Shown here in pieces: positions 1 to 9,282 of a stretch of 46,333 nucleotides of DNA (position 1 is its first letter; each line of letters opens with the position of its first letter). The notes beneath the pieces are model-generated. The model saw only the letters and a list, made by a program, of their open reading frames with translations. It made no database searches and was not told the DNA's origin. The stretch is from a virus, in IMG/VR virus record IMGVR_UViG_3300028422_001974, positions 1-46,333 of that record; one strand, given 5' to 3'. Both the position numbers and the translations under genes were made by a program.

Positions 1-1305
1 ATGGGTAGACCGAAAAATAAAATCCTAAATCCCAAACTTATCTATAATCACGATGCACCATACATCGCCTGGAATAAAGACCGCAAAACATACCGCCTGC
101 CCCTGCAGGAATTCTCAGAAGATACTTACGAAGCCAAAGTATCTGATATTAAAATCGCCCTGCTAACCGGTAAATGGCCGAAATGGGCGGAAAAAATGCG
201 CGGCGTCTCCCGCTGGCTGGCTGATAAAAATGTAAAAATCAAAACCGATGACGATCAGGCGATTATTGATTCATGGGCGCAGGAATTTATCGTCAACAGC
301 AGCCAGAATATGCTCGACAACCGCCTTTATCACCTCAACCGGCTAAGTGAGTACCATGACCTGCGCTCACTCTCGGCAAGCAAAGCGGCCGATTTTATGA
401 AAATCCTCACAACCAACGGCATACCCAAATATTTCTCGCATTATGTCGCGGCAATGATGGGAGATCGCGTCATGCGCCGTGAGAAAATTTTAGCAGAACT
501 AACCAGCAAGGAAATATTTCCGCCAAAAGGCAAAGCCAATCTCAAACAATCACTCACAAGCGCTCTGCGTAACCGTGAGGTTTTTCTGTTCTTTCCCGAC
601 AAAGATAAAAAAACCATCGGCAGCTATCAGGCAAACAAACAGCGCCAAGGGGTAACCCCCAGCACCCGAAACGACTACCTCCACACCTTCAAAATGTTTT
701 ACCGCTGGATGAAAAAACATGAGATCTGCATCAATAACCCCTTTGAAGACATCAAGCAGATTAAAATACCCCATAAGGACGGAATTGTACACCTCAGCCG
801 CAAGGAACGCGACAAGATTATCAAAACCGTTAAAGGCCAGGATTATGAGGTCGCTGTCTGGATTGCCATCTATGCCGGTTTAAGGCGCAGCGAGCTGGCC
901 AGACTGCGCAAAAATGATATTGACCTTGAAAATCGCTGGATCACCGTCAAAGCCGGTAAAACCGGCAAAATGCGGATGGTGCCAATATCACCGGCTCTCA
1001 AGAAGAAATTAGCCGCTACCAGCCTTGAACACAGAATTATCCACCACTGGCCAGCCAATAGCTACAGCAATACCGCTGAAAGCGATCTGGATAAACTCGT
1101 CCGGCTGCTACCCAAAGAACTTGAGCCGAAAATCCGCTGGAATGTCTTCCGCCATACCTTCGCCAGTTTGCTGGCGCAGACCGGGCAGATGTCAATCGAC
1201 CAGATTGCCGCTTTAATGGGAAACTCCCCGGAAGTCTGCCGCCGTCATTACGCCCACCTCCTGCCGGAATCTGCCGACCAGACCGGCATCAACCTGATCG
1301 ATTGA
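1..1305 (+). CDS. Tyrosine recombinase (phage integrase family)
   Basis: A site-specific recombinase that would catalyse integration and excision. The C-terminal catalytic domain shows the first arginine in AGLRRSE (about R295), a lysine-bearing KTGKMR hairpin, NVFRHT (R384, H385) and the tyrosine in RRHYAHL (Y417). The usual first histidine of the HxxR box is asparagine (N381), and GNSPE replaces the common GHSS box. Both variants occur in active members, so it is probably functional. The N-terminal half should bind arm and core DNA. The ATG is the first base of the window, so a longer start to the left cannot be excluded. Base composition matches the prophage, and it is the best candidate for the prophage's own integrase. 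Confidence 0.9.
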   Translation: MGRPKNKILNPKLIYNHDAPYIAWNKDRKTYRLPLQEFSEDTYEAKVSDIKIALLTGKWPKWAEKMRGVSRWLADKNVKIKTDDDQAIIDSWAQEFIVNSSQNMLDNRLYHLNRLSEYHDLRSLSASKAADFMKILTTNGIPKYFSHYVAAMMGDRVMRREKILAELTSKEIFPPKGKANLKQSLTSALRNREVFLFFPDKDKKTIGSYQANKQRQGVTPSTRNDYLHTFKMFYRWMKKHEICINNPFEDIKQIKIPHKDGIVHLSRKERDKIIKTVKGQDYEVAVWIAIYAGLRRSELARLRKNDIDLENRWITVKAGKTGKMRMVPISPALKKKLAATSLEHRIIHHWPANSYSNTAESDLDKLVRLLPKELEPKIRWNVFRHTFASLLAQTGQMSIDQIAALMGNSPEVCRRHYAHLLPESADQTGINLID

Positions 1306-1400
1306 CCTCCCCCGCTGCATATTTTTAAAACCCAAACTCAGGGAAAATTATTTACTTAATTTTCTTAAAAAAATCACGATTATTTTTACTTTCTAATTGC

Positions 1401-1580
1401 ATGCAGTTAGAAAATGGACGCGCCGCGCCACGGCCGCACCGGGTAAAGGGTAGAACTGTCTCGATATCCTCACGGATCAAGCCGGAGATTGCTGAGGCTC
1501 TAAAAATGATGAGCAAGAAACAGGGAATCTCCCAGACTGAAGCCCTTGAGACCGCTATTTTCAATTATTGCAAAATGTAA
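1401..1580 (+). CDS. Small ribbon-helix-helix (CopG/Arc-like) DNA-binding protein
   Basis: A 59-residue ORF. After a basic N-terminus, a strand (RTVSISSRI) is followed by a helix (KPEIAEALKMMSKKQG), the turn GIS and a second helix (SQTEALETAIFNY). This is the ribbon-helix-helix pattern of dimeric repressors such as CopG/Arc. It lies 95 bases after the integrase on the same strand, where small excisionase or regulatory proteins often occur, so it may control the integrase or excision. No good Shine-Dalgarno sequence precedes the ATG at 1401, so the exact start is uncertain. Confidence 0.65.
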   Translation: MQLENGRAAPRPHRVKGRTVSISSRIKPEIAEALKMMSKKQGISQTEALETAIFNYCKM

Positions 1581-1602
1581 AAAACCGCCCCGGCTGGAGC
1601 GG
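1579..1602 (-). terminator. Intrinsic terminator of the late operon
   Basis: On the minus strand the arm CCGCTCC pairs with GGGGCGG (one G-T pair) around an AGCC loop, followed directly by six T residues. It lies just past the stop of the last late gene (1609) and overlaps the end of the small plus-strand gene. It would end transcription of the leftward structural operon. Confidence 0.8.
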
Positions 1603-1608
1603 CTTGGG

Positions 1609-3864
1609 TTATAGATTATTCGTGTAATTGTATTTTGCCGGATTTGTCGGATAAAAGAATTTCTCTCCGGGCTGGGGCTGATTGGAAGTAAAGTCTGTAA
1701 AATACCTAGTGACCTCGCCAGTTGCAATATTCAAATAATAATATACCAGTGGATTGACTGGAGGATTGCTTAATCCGGTTGTATCAAGGTATCCATAGGA
1801 AAGCAATGTACCGTCATTTAAAACGCAGTAAGACGGCGATGAATTATAGGCATTTTGCTTTATCTTTGCATTAACAATCGTTCCATTATCATTATAGGGA
1901 ATTGTTATATATTCAAAGGTGGTTTTACCAGTTAATTTGGTAACAAAATATCCGAGAGAATTTCCTTCACTTGTAAGCACCCATGCATTAAAACAGTAAT
2001 TACCAAACATATACGCATACGATGGCAATATTATTCGCTGATAATCCTGATAACTAAGCATCGACCCATCAGTGCCGATCAGATAACCAGTACTTCGATA
2101 TGTGCCATCAATTAGTGCCGTATATGAAAAAAAGACGTAAGCATTATCGTTATATCTATAATATAGATCAATTAAGTGAAAATCTGTATAAACATCACCG
2201 AGATTTGCAGGAAGTGCTGACAGCATATCAATTGTGTTTACAAGACTCCCACTATATGAAATTTTATAGCATTGCAATGCAAATGAAGCCTGAAAGCAAT
2301 ATTTATAATAATCATCACCATAACCATAGGAGTTTTGTATAGATATAATAAATCCACCAGAATATTCAACAATATCTGGGTAAGAACCTGTACTTGGTAT
2401 TTCTTTAGTCACTTGATAACCTGGGTTTTCACCATATATACTATAATAGTTATATGCAATCATGCTGTTATCAAATATTTTAAGAATGCTTGTTGATATA
2501 TCCGCACCATCATAATCGGCACGTTTAAGGATGGTATAATTATTGACATTGCGGTCAAGATAAACAAATGAAGGATAATCTTGTTCGCCATCATAAAAGC
2601 ATGTTAATTTATACGGAAGGTTGTTATATCTGTAAGATGATTCTATCGCAAATGGATTTCCCGGATTAGCGTATTTCCCGTTAACCAATTCAACCCAACA
2701 CACATAACAAATATAGCTTGATTCAATACGATAGCAAAGCTGGAACGTTTTACCGCCAGACCTGATCGGCATTGGACGTTTACCGCCCCACGAGACAGAC
2801 CAGCCGGTGCCGCCATCGTCAATAAGTTGATCGAGTGAATTGCTGATCTGCTTTTTAATGACATTATTTTTCTCGGAAAAATGGTTAGCGTATCCATTAT
2901 TATAATACCAGAATACGCCCCGTGACCTAAAAGGGCAACCCCGGACCCCCGAGCCGGGAAGAGTTGTATCGACTTCAGCGCCATGGACGGTGTAACCTTC
3001 ATTGCCAGTCTTGCCGAGCAAGCTTCCGGCCTGTGTGCCGATGGTGTCAGTACCAGGCACTGGCGCTGTTCCTTCGTACTGAATATAGGTCGGTCTGTGA
3101 CTGCCCCGGCTGACTCTGAAATAATCACCATAGGCGGAGGCCGGGCTTACGGCGATAACTGACCTTGTCGAGTTGTCAACGGTCGGGGTTTGCAGCTGCA
3201 GGATTCCGTCAGTACTGGCAAAGCTTGAGGGGTCAAGAAGATTGCCCTCTTGCACATTAATGGTTTCAGAAAGCTGCGCCCAGAACCAGTCGCGATTATC
3301 GCAGAATTTAATCTCACAGTACTGCTCTCCGGTGTCAGGTACGCCGTCGGTCTCTGGCTGGCTGATAATCAGAAATTCACCAAAGTGTGCTGATTCAAGC
3401 TTGCTGCCGTCGCCGCCGTAGGGAATGCGGGCAAAGCGCTGGGTTTTATCAATGATATTAACCTTCATTTTAACCGCCCCACCGATCAGCGCCGGGATAA
3501 CGACACTGTCAGTCGCCGGGAGGGGCTGAAAGAGAACGACGAAATTATCAAGATGCGTAGCCGGGGCGTAATCCTCAACCTCGAAAATACGCGGCAGGGA
3601 GTACCAGTTTTTCGGGTCGGCACTGGTCGCGCCAATCTCTGAAGGTTTGACCGCCTGCCCCTTGATTCCCATTATCCGCCCCGCATCACGCACAGCGCCG
3701 GCAGTATTGACCACGCCGACAAGATGCGGATTGTGGTAATCAGCGGTAAAATTTTCTTGCTTAGATTCCGGAAGTCGGTTAAGATCAGCAATAAGGGCAT
3801 TGGCCAGACTACCGCTGACCAGGTAATCGGCAGACTGGTCCTGAACGGGATTAAAATTATTCAT
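1609..3864 (-). CDS. Distal tail / tail fibre-like structural protein
   Basis: 751 residues, the last gene of the tail module, where host-recognition proteins usually sit. No named family is recognised with certainty. The N-terminal half (to about residue 400) is of ordinary composition with virion-like beta-rich text. The C-terminal half is very rich in Tyr, Asn, Ser and Gly, contains repeated YNN/YYY patterns, and is encoded by clearly more AT-rich DNA (about 1609-2640) than the first half (about 2640-3864). That suggests a replaced receptor-binding tip on a conserved base. The function as adhesin or fibre rests on position and composition. Confidence 0.6.
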   Translation of the reverse strand: MNNFNPVQDQSADYLVSGSLANALIADLNRLPESKQENFTADYHNPHLVGVVNTAGAVRDAGRIMGIKGQAVKPSEIGATSADPKNWYSLPRIFEVEDYAPATHLDNFVVLFQPLPATDSVVIPALIGGAVKMKVNIIDKTQRFARIPYGGDGSKLESAHFGEFLIISQPETDGVPDTGEQYCEIKFCDNRDWFWAQLSETINVQEGNLLDPSSFASTDGILQLQTPTVDNSTRSVIAVSPASAYGDYFRVSRGSHRPTYIQYEGTAPVPGTDTIGTQAGSLLGKTGNEGYTVHGAEVDTTLPGSGVRGCPFRSRGVFWYYNNGYANHFSEKNNVIKKQISNSLDQLIDDGGTGWSVSWGGKRPMPIRSGGKTFQLCYRIESSYICYVCWVELVNGKYANPGNPFAIESSYRYNNLPYKLTCFYDGEQDYPSFVYLDRNVNNYTILKRADYDGADISTSILKIFDNSMIAYNYYSIYGENPGYQVTKEIPSTGSYPDIVEYSGGFIISIQNSYGYGDDYYKYCFQASFALQCYKISYSGSLVNTIDMLSALPANLGDVYTDFHLIDLYYRYNDNAYVFFSYTALIDGTYRSTGYLIGTDGSMLSYQDYQRIILPSYAYMFGNYCFNAWVLTSEGNSLGYFVTKLTGKTTFEYITIPYNDNGTIVNAKIKQNAYNSSPSYCVLNDGTLLSYGYLDTTGLSNPPVNPLVYYYLNIATGEVTRYFTDFTSNQPQPGEKFFYPTNPAKYNYTNNL

Positions 3865-3878
3865 AAAGGATTACTCCA

Positions 3879-4352
3879 GTGAAGACAATAAAAATATTAA
3901 GCTCATTGATTCTGCTTTTTACCCTGCTGGCAACCGCCGCCGAGCAGGAGGAAATCACGGTCTATCATAACGACCTGCTCAAAATTGATTATGTCAACTG
4001 CGCTGACATTGAAGGCTATACCTTCCCTAAAACACTTAACAAACAAACGATTCATGCTCCAAGTGAATACGAAAAAGAAACCATTAAAAAGAAGCTCAGA
4101 GGCAAGGGAATTTACATATTAACAAGAACTCCACTATATAAAGAGAAAGACCAAAAGAACCGGGATATTTTTTATAGACTAGCCGTTTATAAAATTGACC
4201 GTACCCCGATTAACAACCATGAGGATTTTGACAAGTTCCTCAAAGGCTGCAAACCGGGTCAGGAAATAAAACTTTATTTCAGAGCCACAAGGGCCGGTTC
4301 CGGCCCTAAAGATTACCCAGAATACCAAGCCTATCTGATTATGCCGGAGTAG
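3879..4352 (+). CDS. Exported small protein with PDZ-like C-terminus (moron gene)
   Basis: 157 residues starting at GTG 3879, with AAAGGA eight bases upstream. Residues 1-21 are a signal peptide (basic start, hydrophobic core, cleavage near TAAEQ). Residues about 110-150 (AVYKIDRTPINNHEDFDKFLKGCKPGQEIKLYF) resemble the carboxylate-loop-free half of a PDZ domain; this is a weak resemblance. It stands alone on the plus strand inside the minus-strand tail operon, 14 bases from the divergent fibre gene, and overlaps the next tail gene tail-to-tail by 14 bases. That is the usual situation of a moron expressed from the lysogen. The role is unknown; a periplasmic host-modifying function is possible. 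Confidence 0.65.
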   Translation: MKTIKILSSLILLFTLLATAAEQEEITVYHNDLLKIDYVNCADIEGYTFPKTLNKQTIHAPSEYEKETIKKKLRGKGIYILTRTPLYKEKDQKNRDIFYRLAVYKIDRTPINNHEDFDKFLKGCKPGQEIKLYFRATRAGSGPKDYPEYQAYLIMPE

Positions 4353-5307
4353 GCTCCCCGCTATAGGTCAGCGGGATATTGGCTGTCGCGGGCAGATCGG
4401 CGCCGATACCCAGATACGTCTCAAAATCATTGTCAAAATACACTTTCTCGATATTCAGCTGGATCGGCATTTTATTGGTCATACCGTTCGGGCCAACCAT
4501 ATCAAAATATTTTACCCAGGCATAATGCCAGCCCTTTTTATCAAATTGCTCTGAGTATATCAGAGGAAACCATTGCTTTGTTCCGCCGCTGGAATACTGA
4601 AAATTAAAGGTAATGGCGATATATTCCTTATTGGCTTCCGGGGTGGCATAGGCGCCGGTAAAGAGGACGCTCTCCTGCGGCATGCCGCGAAAGGCTGCGG
4701 TATTGGTTGTGCCGGTGTAATCCCCAAGGCTTTTGAGGAATTCCCACGAAACCGTCTCAGCCAGAAAGTACCATTTTTCATTCCAGGAGAAATTCGGCGC
4801 GACCACGTCAACGCCCTGCGGTCCGCTTGAACCAACATTAATCCCACCCTTGAAATCTTCGGTCTGGGTCAGACCCGAACCATCCGCCAGATACCAGTTA
4901 ACGGTCTCGATCGAGTAAAACTTGCGCTCGGTCTTGCCGGTGGTATTGATTGAGACGTAAGGATTGATGATATTGCCGTTGGCATCTTCGGGTAATTTCC
5001 CGCTAAGTCCTGATGAATCGGCGTTAGAGCTAAAATTCAACTCAAAGACATGATTACAGTCGCTGACAGTTTCAGCGTAGCGAATACGGTTGCGGTTCAG
5101 GCCGATAAAAGTAGCGGGCAGATTTTCCTTCGCCCAGAGGTAGGCGTCTTCAGGCTCGGAACTGACCGTATCTTCCGGATTGCCATTTTCAATACTGGTT
5201 ACGGTGTAAGTCAGCCGGGCCGTTTCGCCGTCGCCGTTATCCTCAATTTCCATGACCGAATCATCACGCTCGGCAATAAAATCCTCTGTTTCAATATACG
5301 CACTCAT
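4339..5307 (-). CDS. Phage structural protein, tail tip region
   Basis: 322 residues, acidic N-terminus, then beta-rich text with many aromatic residues (for example FSWNEKWYFLAETVSWEF). It lies between the tape measure gene and the fibre gene, the position of distal tail or baseplate proteins, but no family is recognised. A GC-rich hairpin at 5338-5359 separates it from the tape measure gene. It could be a minor tail protein, tail tip protein or fibre-assembly partner; structural role is inferred from position. Confidence 0.5.
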   Translation of the reverse strand: MSAYIETEDFIAERDDSVMEIEDNGDGETARLTYTVTSIENGNPEDTVSSEPEDAYLWAKENLPATFIGLNRNRIRYAETVSDCNHVFELNFSSNADSSGLSGKLPEDANGNIINPYVSINTTGKTERKFYSIETVNWYLADGSGLTQTEDFKGGINVGSSGPQGVDVVAPNFSWNEKWYFLAETVSWEFLKSLGDYTGTTNTAAFRGMPQESVLFTGAYATPEANKEYIAITFNFQYSSGGTKQWFPLIYSEQFDKKGWHYAWVKYFDMVGPNGMTNKMPIQLNIEKVYFDNDFETYLGIGADLPATANIPLTYSGEPTPA

Positions 5308-5337
5308 TATTTTAACCTATCTTAAAAGTAAACCGCC

Positions 5338-5359
5338 CCGGGGAGATGCAGCTCCCCGG
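5338..5359 (-). terminator. GC-rich hairpin between tape measure and next tail gene
   Basis: A perfect 8-bp stem, CCGGGGAG and CTCCCCGG, around a 6-base loop. On the minus strand it is followed by GGCGGTTTACTTTT, a broken T tract. It could attenuate transcription or protect the 3' end of the tape measure message. As a full terminator it is weak. Confidence 0.45.
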
Positions 5360-5420
5360 AAACGGCTTACAAATGGTACAAATCTTCTTTCACCCTGTCT
5401 GCATACAGAGATTATTATTT

Positions 5421-8315
5421 TTATCTGCCGGCGACTGCGATAACTGCGCCGGAGTCAAGCTGGCGGCGGGTATTTTCCTCGATGCGCTGCTGCACCCGCA
5501 GGCTGTCGCGGGCGATATTAGTGGTCTCGCCCTGCAGCTGCCCGGAGAATGTTCCCTGCGCGCTGGGGCGAACCGTCTCTTCAATTTGTGGCAGCAGATC
5601 AGAGAACCAGTTTTTAAACTCGTCAAGCATCGGGGCATTTTTACCGCCGCTGTTGATCTGCTCAATCAGGCTTGACATTTCCTTATCAAGCTCCATTCCG
5701 CCGATATTATTGGCCGGGTCTTTGAGGGCTTTAATCTGCTCGCGGATCTCCCCGATCTTTTCCTGCAGGCCGTTTCCGGCCTGATCCATCAGACCAGCGG
5801 CAGCCTGCGAGGCGACCTCGGCAGCTGAAGCGATAGACTCGACCAGCTTTGACTGACCACTAGCCCCCTGCTCCTGCACCCGCTTGATCTCATCGGAAAT
5901 ATCACTGATTGATTTACGGATTTTATCGGTATCAATATCCCCGCCGAGGGCGTCTTTGAGCTTGTCAATCCGCTCCTGCGCCTCTTCATAGTCCTTGTTG
6001 TCCCAGGCGCTTTTACCGTACGCCAGCGCAGCGCCAAACTGACCCGTCTGCAAAGCGGCAAATGTCAGCATCACGTCCTTGCCGCGCTTGAGAGCCGCAA
6101 TGACATTCTCAACCAGCGAGTAGACTTTAATGAAACCGCTGCGCAGAATATCAAAGACCGTCCCCCCGGCCAGACCGACCTGTAAAAGCACCTTCTTGAT
6201 ATTGAGGAAGGTCAGCTCGAGTTTTTTGCCGACGCTTGAGCCGAACAGATCAAACGCCCCCACCGAGCGGATCAGCCCAGGAATCGAGGAAATAAACCCG
6301 GTCAGCCGCTTGAGAATCGCGCCGATAGCGTCAAAAGCCACCTTCTTGGCGGTCAGAAAACCGATACTGAACCAGTTGCCGATTGAGACCCCGGCAATTT
6401 TGGCGGCCATTGCCGTCTCGACCATGCGCCTGATTGCCCCGCCAAAAGCGTTGTTGTATAAATCGGTCAAGGTCTGCAGCAGCTCTGACTGGCGGATTAA
6501 TTCCCGGCTGATCAACCCCAGAGGTGAAAGAATAACCGAGAGAATACTCGACACCGCCAGAAGCGCCCCGGCTGTCAGGCTCGCGCCGATTGCCATCGCC
6601 TTAAACGCCACCGACGCCCCCAGCAGGATCTCCGGCAGGTCGACAAACTTCTGGATAAACTCGCCGCTGCGCTGTATCCACTGCTGCAGGACCCGCAATC
6701 CGCCGATCATCGCCCGGTGGAATTTCGAGTGCGAGATCGTCAGTACCCCGCCAAGCAGCTCGGAGGTTTTGAGGATCTCGGCATTTAAAGTCTGCTGCTG
6801 GTTACCGTATTTCTCAGTGTTATTCTGCAGGTGGTTCCAGGAACCGGCAGCACTCTGAGCGGCGGCGCTTAAAGTAGCCAGAGCAATCTGGGCCTTATTG
6901 GCTGAAGCCGGATTAATGCTCTTGTTTAAAAGTTCCTGCTTGATTGCCGCCTGCTCGACGACCACACCAAGCTCATAAAGCTCATCGAGATTGCCGCCGA
7001 TTGCCGCCTTGAGCGCGGAGAAGACCTTGACGGGGTCTGCTCCGAGTGAACTGCCGATATCATTTCCAAGACGGACAACGGTCTTGGAGAGTTCGGCTGC
7101 CAGAGTTGAGGACAAGGCAAGTTTTTTAAATTCATTATTGAAAGTCAGCAGCTGCTGGGCGGTAGTGGTGAACGCCCGCCCTACCCCGTCGGAATACGCC
7201 TGCGCCCATTTGGTGATCTCGGCGCTGCTGGCGCCAAAAGTCTGGGTCAGACGGAATACCGTATTACCGGCAACCCGGGCATCATCATACATCCGCTGGA
7301 AAAACTCCGAAGTTTTGGTCGAAGCGTTAGCGGCAATGTCAGAGAGTTTATCCAGCGCGGGGATAACCTTGTAAAGAGCATCCGCCATCCGGTCAAGCGA
7401 GCCTAAAATGGCTGTCTTGATACTGGCCGCCAGCGACTGCATACTTGAAACCAGAGATTTACCCGCCGCATTGACCCGCTTGAACCCCTCAACCAGAATC
7501 TTGCCCAGAACCTTGCCGACCTCGTAACCGGCCTTTGAGACCTCCCACAAAACATTGGTCAATAATTTTAACAGGGCACTGCCCGCCCCGATCGTCCCCC
7601 AGAATACTTTCCATGCCGCAACAATAGTCCCAATGGCGAAAGCAATTGCCAGAAGCGGAGCCAGAACCGGAGCGGCGGCAACCGCAAGCCGGATCAACCC
7701 CTTTATACATAAAGATAAAATTGGTGGCAAGGCACTCAAGACAGTTTTAAGAACGGTAAAAGCAATTGACGTAATTGAAACCTGCGCCCCGGCGGCAGCG
7801 ATCACGCCCTTAAGTTTCCCCCAAAGTAACGCCTGAATATCGATAAATTTATTTACGTAACCTATCACTTCATAAACGGTACCGGCGATAGAAATATACT
7901 GGATCAGGCTGATAATCATATCCATAATTGAAGATGACTGTTTTTTTGTCGCAGCATCTGACTCTGCCAGAGCGTTAGCTGCGGTTTTTGCGTTCTCGGA
8001 TAAATTATCCATACCGGAATTACCTGCGGACTGAGCAAGCGCGACAAGTGCAGCCTGCAAAGCCTCAGAAGACTGAGCCGATTCAGAAGCAGCCTTGGTG
8101 TAATTACCGGTTGAATCACGCAGCCCCATCAACTGAGATGAAAGCTCAGATGCAATATTTTTAATGGCTTTTATACCGTCAACACCCTGACCAATTTGAC
8201 TCAACGCCGCCGTCAGGTCTTTGACCTTCTGTTGCAGCTCGTCAAAAGCGGCGCTGGCGGCCATGGCCTCCTGATCGAGATTATTCAGGCCGGATTTTTC
8301 TCCGTCTTCATCCAT
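5421..8315 (-). CDS. Tail tape measure protein
   Basis: 964 residues and the longest tail gene, which sets tail length and helps DNA entry. It is Ala- and Gln-rich and largely alpha-helical, with several long hydrophobic stretches (about residues 130-152, 175-250 and 560-600) that are typical of tape measure proteins and may insert in the membrane during injection. It follows the tail-assembly chaperone genes, the standard order. The ATG at 8315 has GGGAG seven bases upstream and overlaps the end of the preceding 83-residue gene by eight bases. No lytic transglycosylase or peptidase domain is evident. Confidence 0.88.
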   Translation of the reverse strand: MDEDGEKSGLNNLDQEAMAASAAFDELQQKVKDLTAALSQIGQGVDGIKAIKNIASELSSQLMGLRDSTGNYTKAASESAQSSEALQAALVALAQSAGNSGMDNLSENAKTAANALAESDAATKKQSSSIMDMIISLIQYISIAGTVYEVIGYVNKFIDIQALLWGKLKGVIAAAGAQVSITSIAFTVLKTVLSALPPILSLCIKGLIRLAVAAAPVLAPLLAIAFAIGTIVAAWKVFWGTIGAGSALLKLLTNVLWEVSKAGYEVGKVLGKILVEGFKRVNAAGKSLVSSMQSLAASIKTAILGSLDRMADALYKVIPALDKLSDIAANASTKTSEFFQRMYDDARVAGNTVFRLTQTFGASSAEITKWAQAYSDGVGRAFTTTAQQLLTFNNEFKKLALSSTLAAELSKTVVRLGNDIGSSLGADPVKVFSALKAAIGGNLDELYELGVVVEQAAIKQELLNKSINPASANKAQIALATLSAAAQSAAGSWNHLQNNTEKYGNQQQTLNAEILKTSELLGGVLTISHSKFHRAMIGGLRVLQQWIQRSGEFIQKFVDLPEILLGASVAFKAMAIGASLTAGALLAVSSILSVILSPLGLISRELIRQSELLQTLTDLYNNAFGGAIRRMVETAMAAKIAGVSIGNWFSIGFLTAKKVAFDAIGAILKRLTGFISSIPGLIRSVGAFDLFGSSVGKKLELTFLNIKKVLLQVGLAGGTVFDILRSGFIKVYSLVENVIAALKRGKDVMLTFAALQTGQFGAALAYGKSAWDNKDYEEAQERIDKLKDALGGDIDTDKIRKSISDISDEIKRVQEQGASGQSKLVESIASAAEVASQAAAGLMDQAGNGLQEKIGEIREQIKALKDPANNIGGMELDKEMSSLIEQINSGGKNAPMLDEFKNWFSDLLPQIEETVRPSAQGTFSGQLQGETTNIARDSLRVQQRIEENTRRQLDSGAVIAVAGR

Positions 8316-8559
8316 TTAACCACTCCCTGATTGCGTGGTAAAAAGCTTTGACAGCCTGCGGACAGGCGGTAATCAGTACGCTCTGGCGCGGGCTTATGTT
8401 TTTTACGTTAAAATCATCACGCATGGCGATGTAAATAATCCCCGATAGATTGATCTGCGAGAGGTCAGTCCGGGCGTACCAATCCCAGAACGCCAGCGTC
8501 AGCTCGATCGACCACTGGCGTTTCTGATAATCCATGAATGTTTTTTTTGAATCAGGCAT
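8308..8559 (-). CDS. Small protein between tail chaperone and tape measure
   Basis: 83 residues, not recognised. It has an amphipathic middle (ELTLAFWDWYARTD) and no membrane segment. The ATG (8559) overlaps the stop of the -1-frame chaperone product, and its own end overlaps the tape measure start, so it is translationally locked into the tail operon. A role in tail assembly, for instance as a further chaperone piece, is inference. Confidence 0.6.
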   Translation of the reverse strand: MPDSKKTFMDYQKRQWSIELTLAFWDWYARTDLSQINLSGIIYIAMRDDFNVKNISPRQSVLITACPQAVKAFYHAIREWLNG

Positions 8560-8869
8560 AGGGATTGACCACCTTGAATTTCTTGACGCCGGCGACTGCG
8601 GCCTGCAGGGCCATCAGCTGGCGGGTCTGTTCATACTGGTGAAAAAGAACGGCCTTGGAGCGCAGGAACAACTGCCGGAAGGTCAGACGGGAATAATCCT
8701 GAATCCCGGCGACCCCGGCAAACTGCTCGACTAAGACCCAGAGGTCTCTGATCTTTTGCGGAGCTTCTCCATCTCCTCGTTGAAGGTCTGATCCAGAACC
8801 TCGGGCAGCACCTCCTGCACCCTCTGCTCCAGCTGCGAGACGGTTTGCTGCAGAATTTGTTTTCGACAA
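8552..8869 (-). CDS. Tail assembly chaperone, T-like extension in -1 frame
   Basis: The credible protein part begins about 8755 (from IRDLWVLVEQFAG to KVVNPYA, about 66 residues); the upstream Gly/Ala-rich part of this frame looks like a shadow of the overlapping chaperone gene. No good start codon with a ribosome site is present near 8755. The frame is -1 relative to the 154-residue gene that stops at 8731, and the ORF sits just before the tape measure region. This matches lambda G/GT-type chaperones made by -1 frameshifting. No textbook slippery heptamer is visible, so either frameshifting at a non-canonical site or an alternative start is possible. Confidence 0.55.
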   Translation of the reverse strand: MSKTNSAANRLAAGAEGAGGAARGSGSDLQRGDGEAPQKIRDLWVLVEQFAGVAGIQDYSRLTFRQLFLRSKAVLFHQYEQTRQLMALQAAVAGVKKFKVVNPYA

Positions 8870-9195
8870 TCGCCGCTTTTTCTGGCCAGCTCCAGAAGTT
8901 CCGATCTCTGACCTTCCGGGGAAAAATTTATCAGCTCGATCTGCAACTCCGTTCTGATTTTTTCAAGGACGGGCTTGGTGATAAGCTTGAGAAAATCACG
9001 GCGCTCAAGATCAGTCTCAACCATGGCGTAAATCAGATCGCAGCAGGTTCGGGTGTCGTTAAAGATCTCCTGATACTGCTCCGGGTGCAGCGGCAAGTTG
9101 AGCAGGTCGATGCCGAGATCTTCCTTGATCTGGTCAAGCGTACCGAGGTCAAAATCAACCGGCCACTCCTTGCCGTTTTTATCTTTTATCTTCAC
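8731..9195 (-). CDS. Tail assembly chaperone (G-like)
   Basis: 154 residues. The N-terminal part (KIKDKNGKEWPVDFDLGTLDQIKEDLGIDLLN) resembles the short strand-helix start of siphovirus tail assembly chaperones, and the rest is helical and charged. It lies between the tail tube gene and the tape measure gene, the fixed place of lambda G-type proteins, which coat the tape measure during tail assembly. Its 3' end overlaps another frame that carries a plausible T-like extension. Confidence 0.7.
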   Translation of the reverse strand: MKIKDKNGKEWPVDFDLGTLDQIKEDLGIDLLNLPLHPEQYQEIFNDTRTCCDLIYAMVETDLERRDFLKLITKPVLEKIRTELQIELINFSPEGQRSELLELARKSGDCRKQILQQTVSQLEQRVQEVLPEVLDQTFNEEMEKLRKRSETSGS

Positions 9196-9282
9196 AGTAA
9201 ATCCTTTTAATTTGAAATTTCAAGAAATGCGGAGCAAAGCCCCCACCTGCTCCGCGGTAAAATAGTAATGACAGCTTACGCG

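Noticed and set aside
5789-8119. Several opposite-strand and alternate-frame ORFs over the tape measure gene
   Set aside because: They mirror the coding frame of the long gene and lack ribosome sites and domains.
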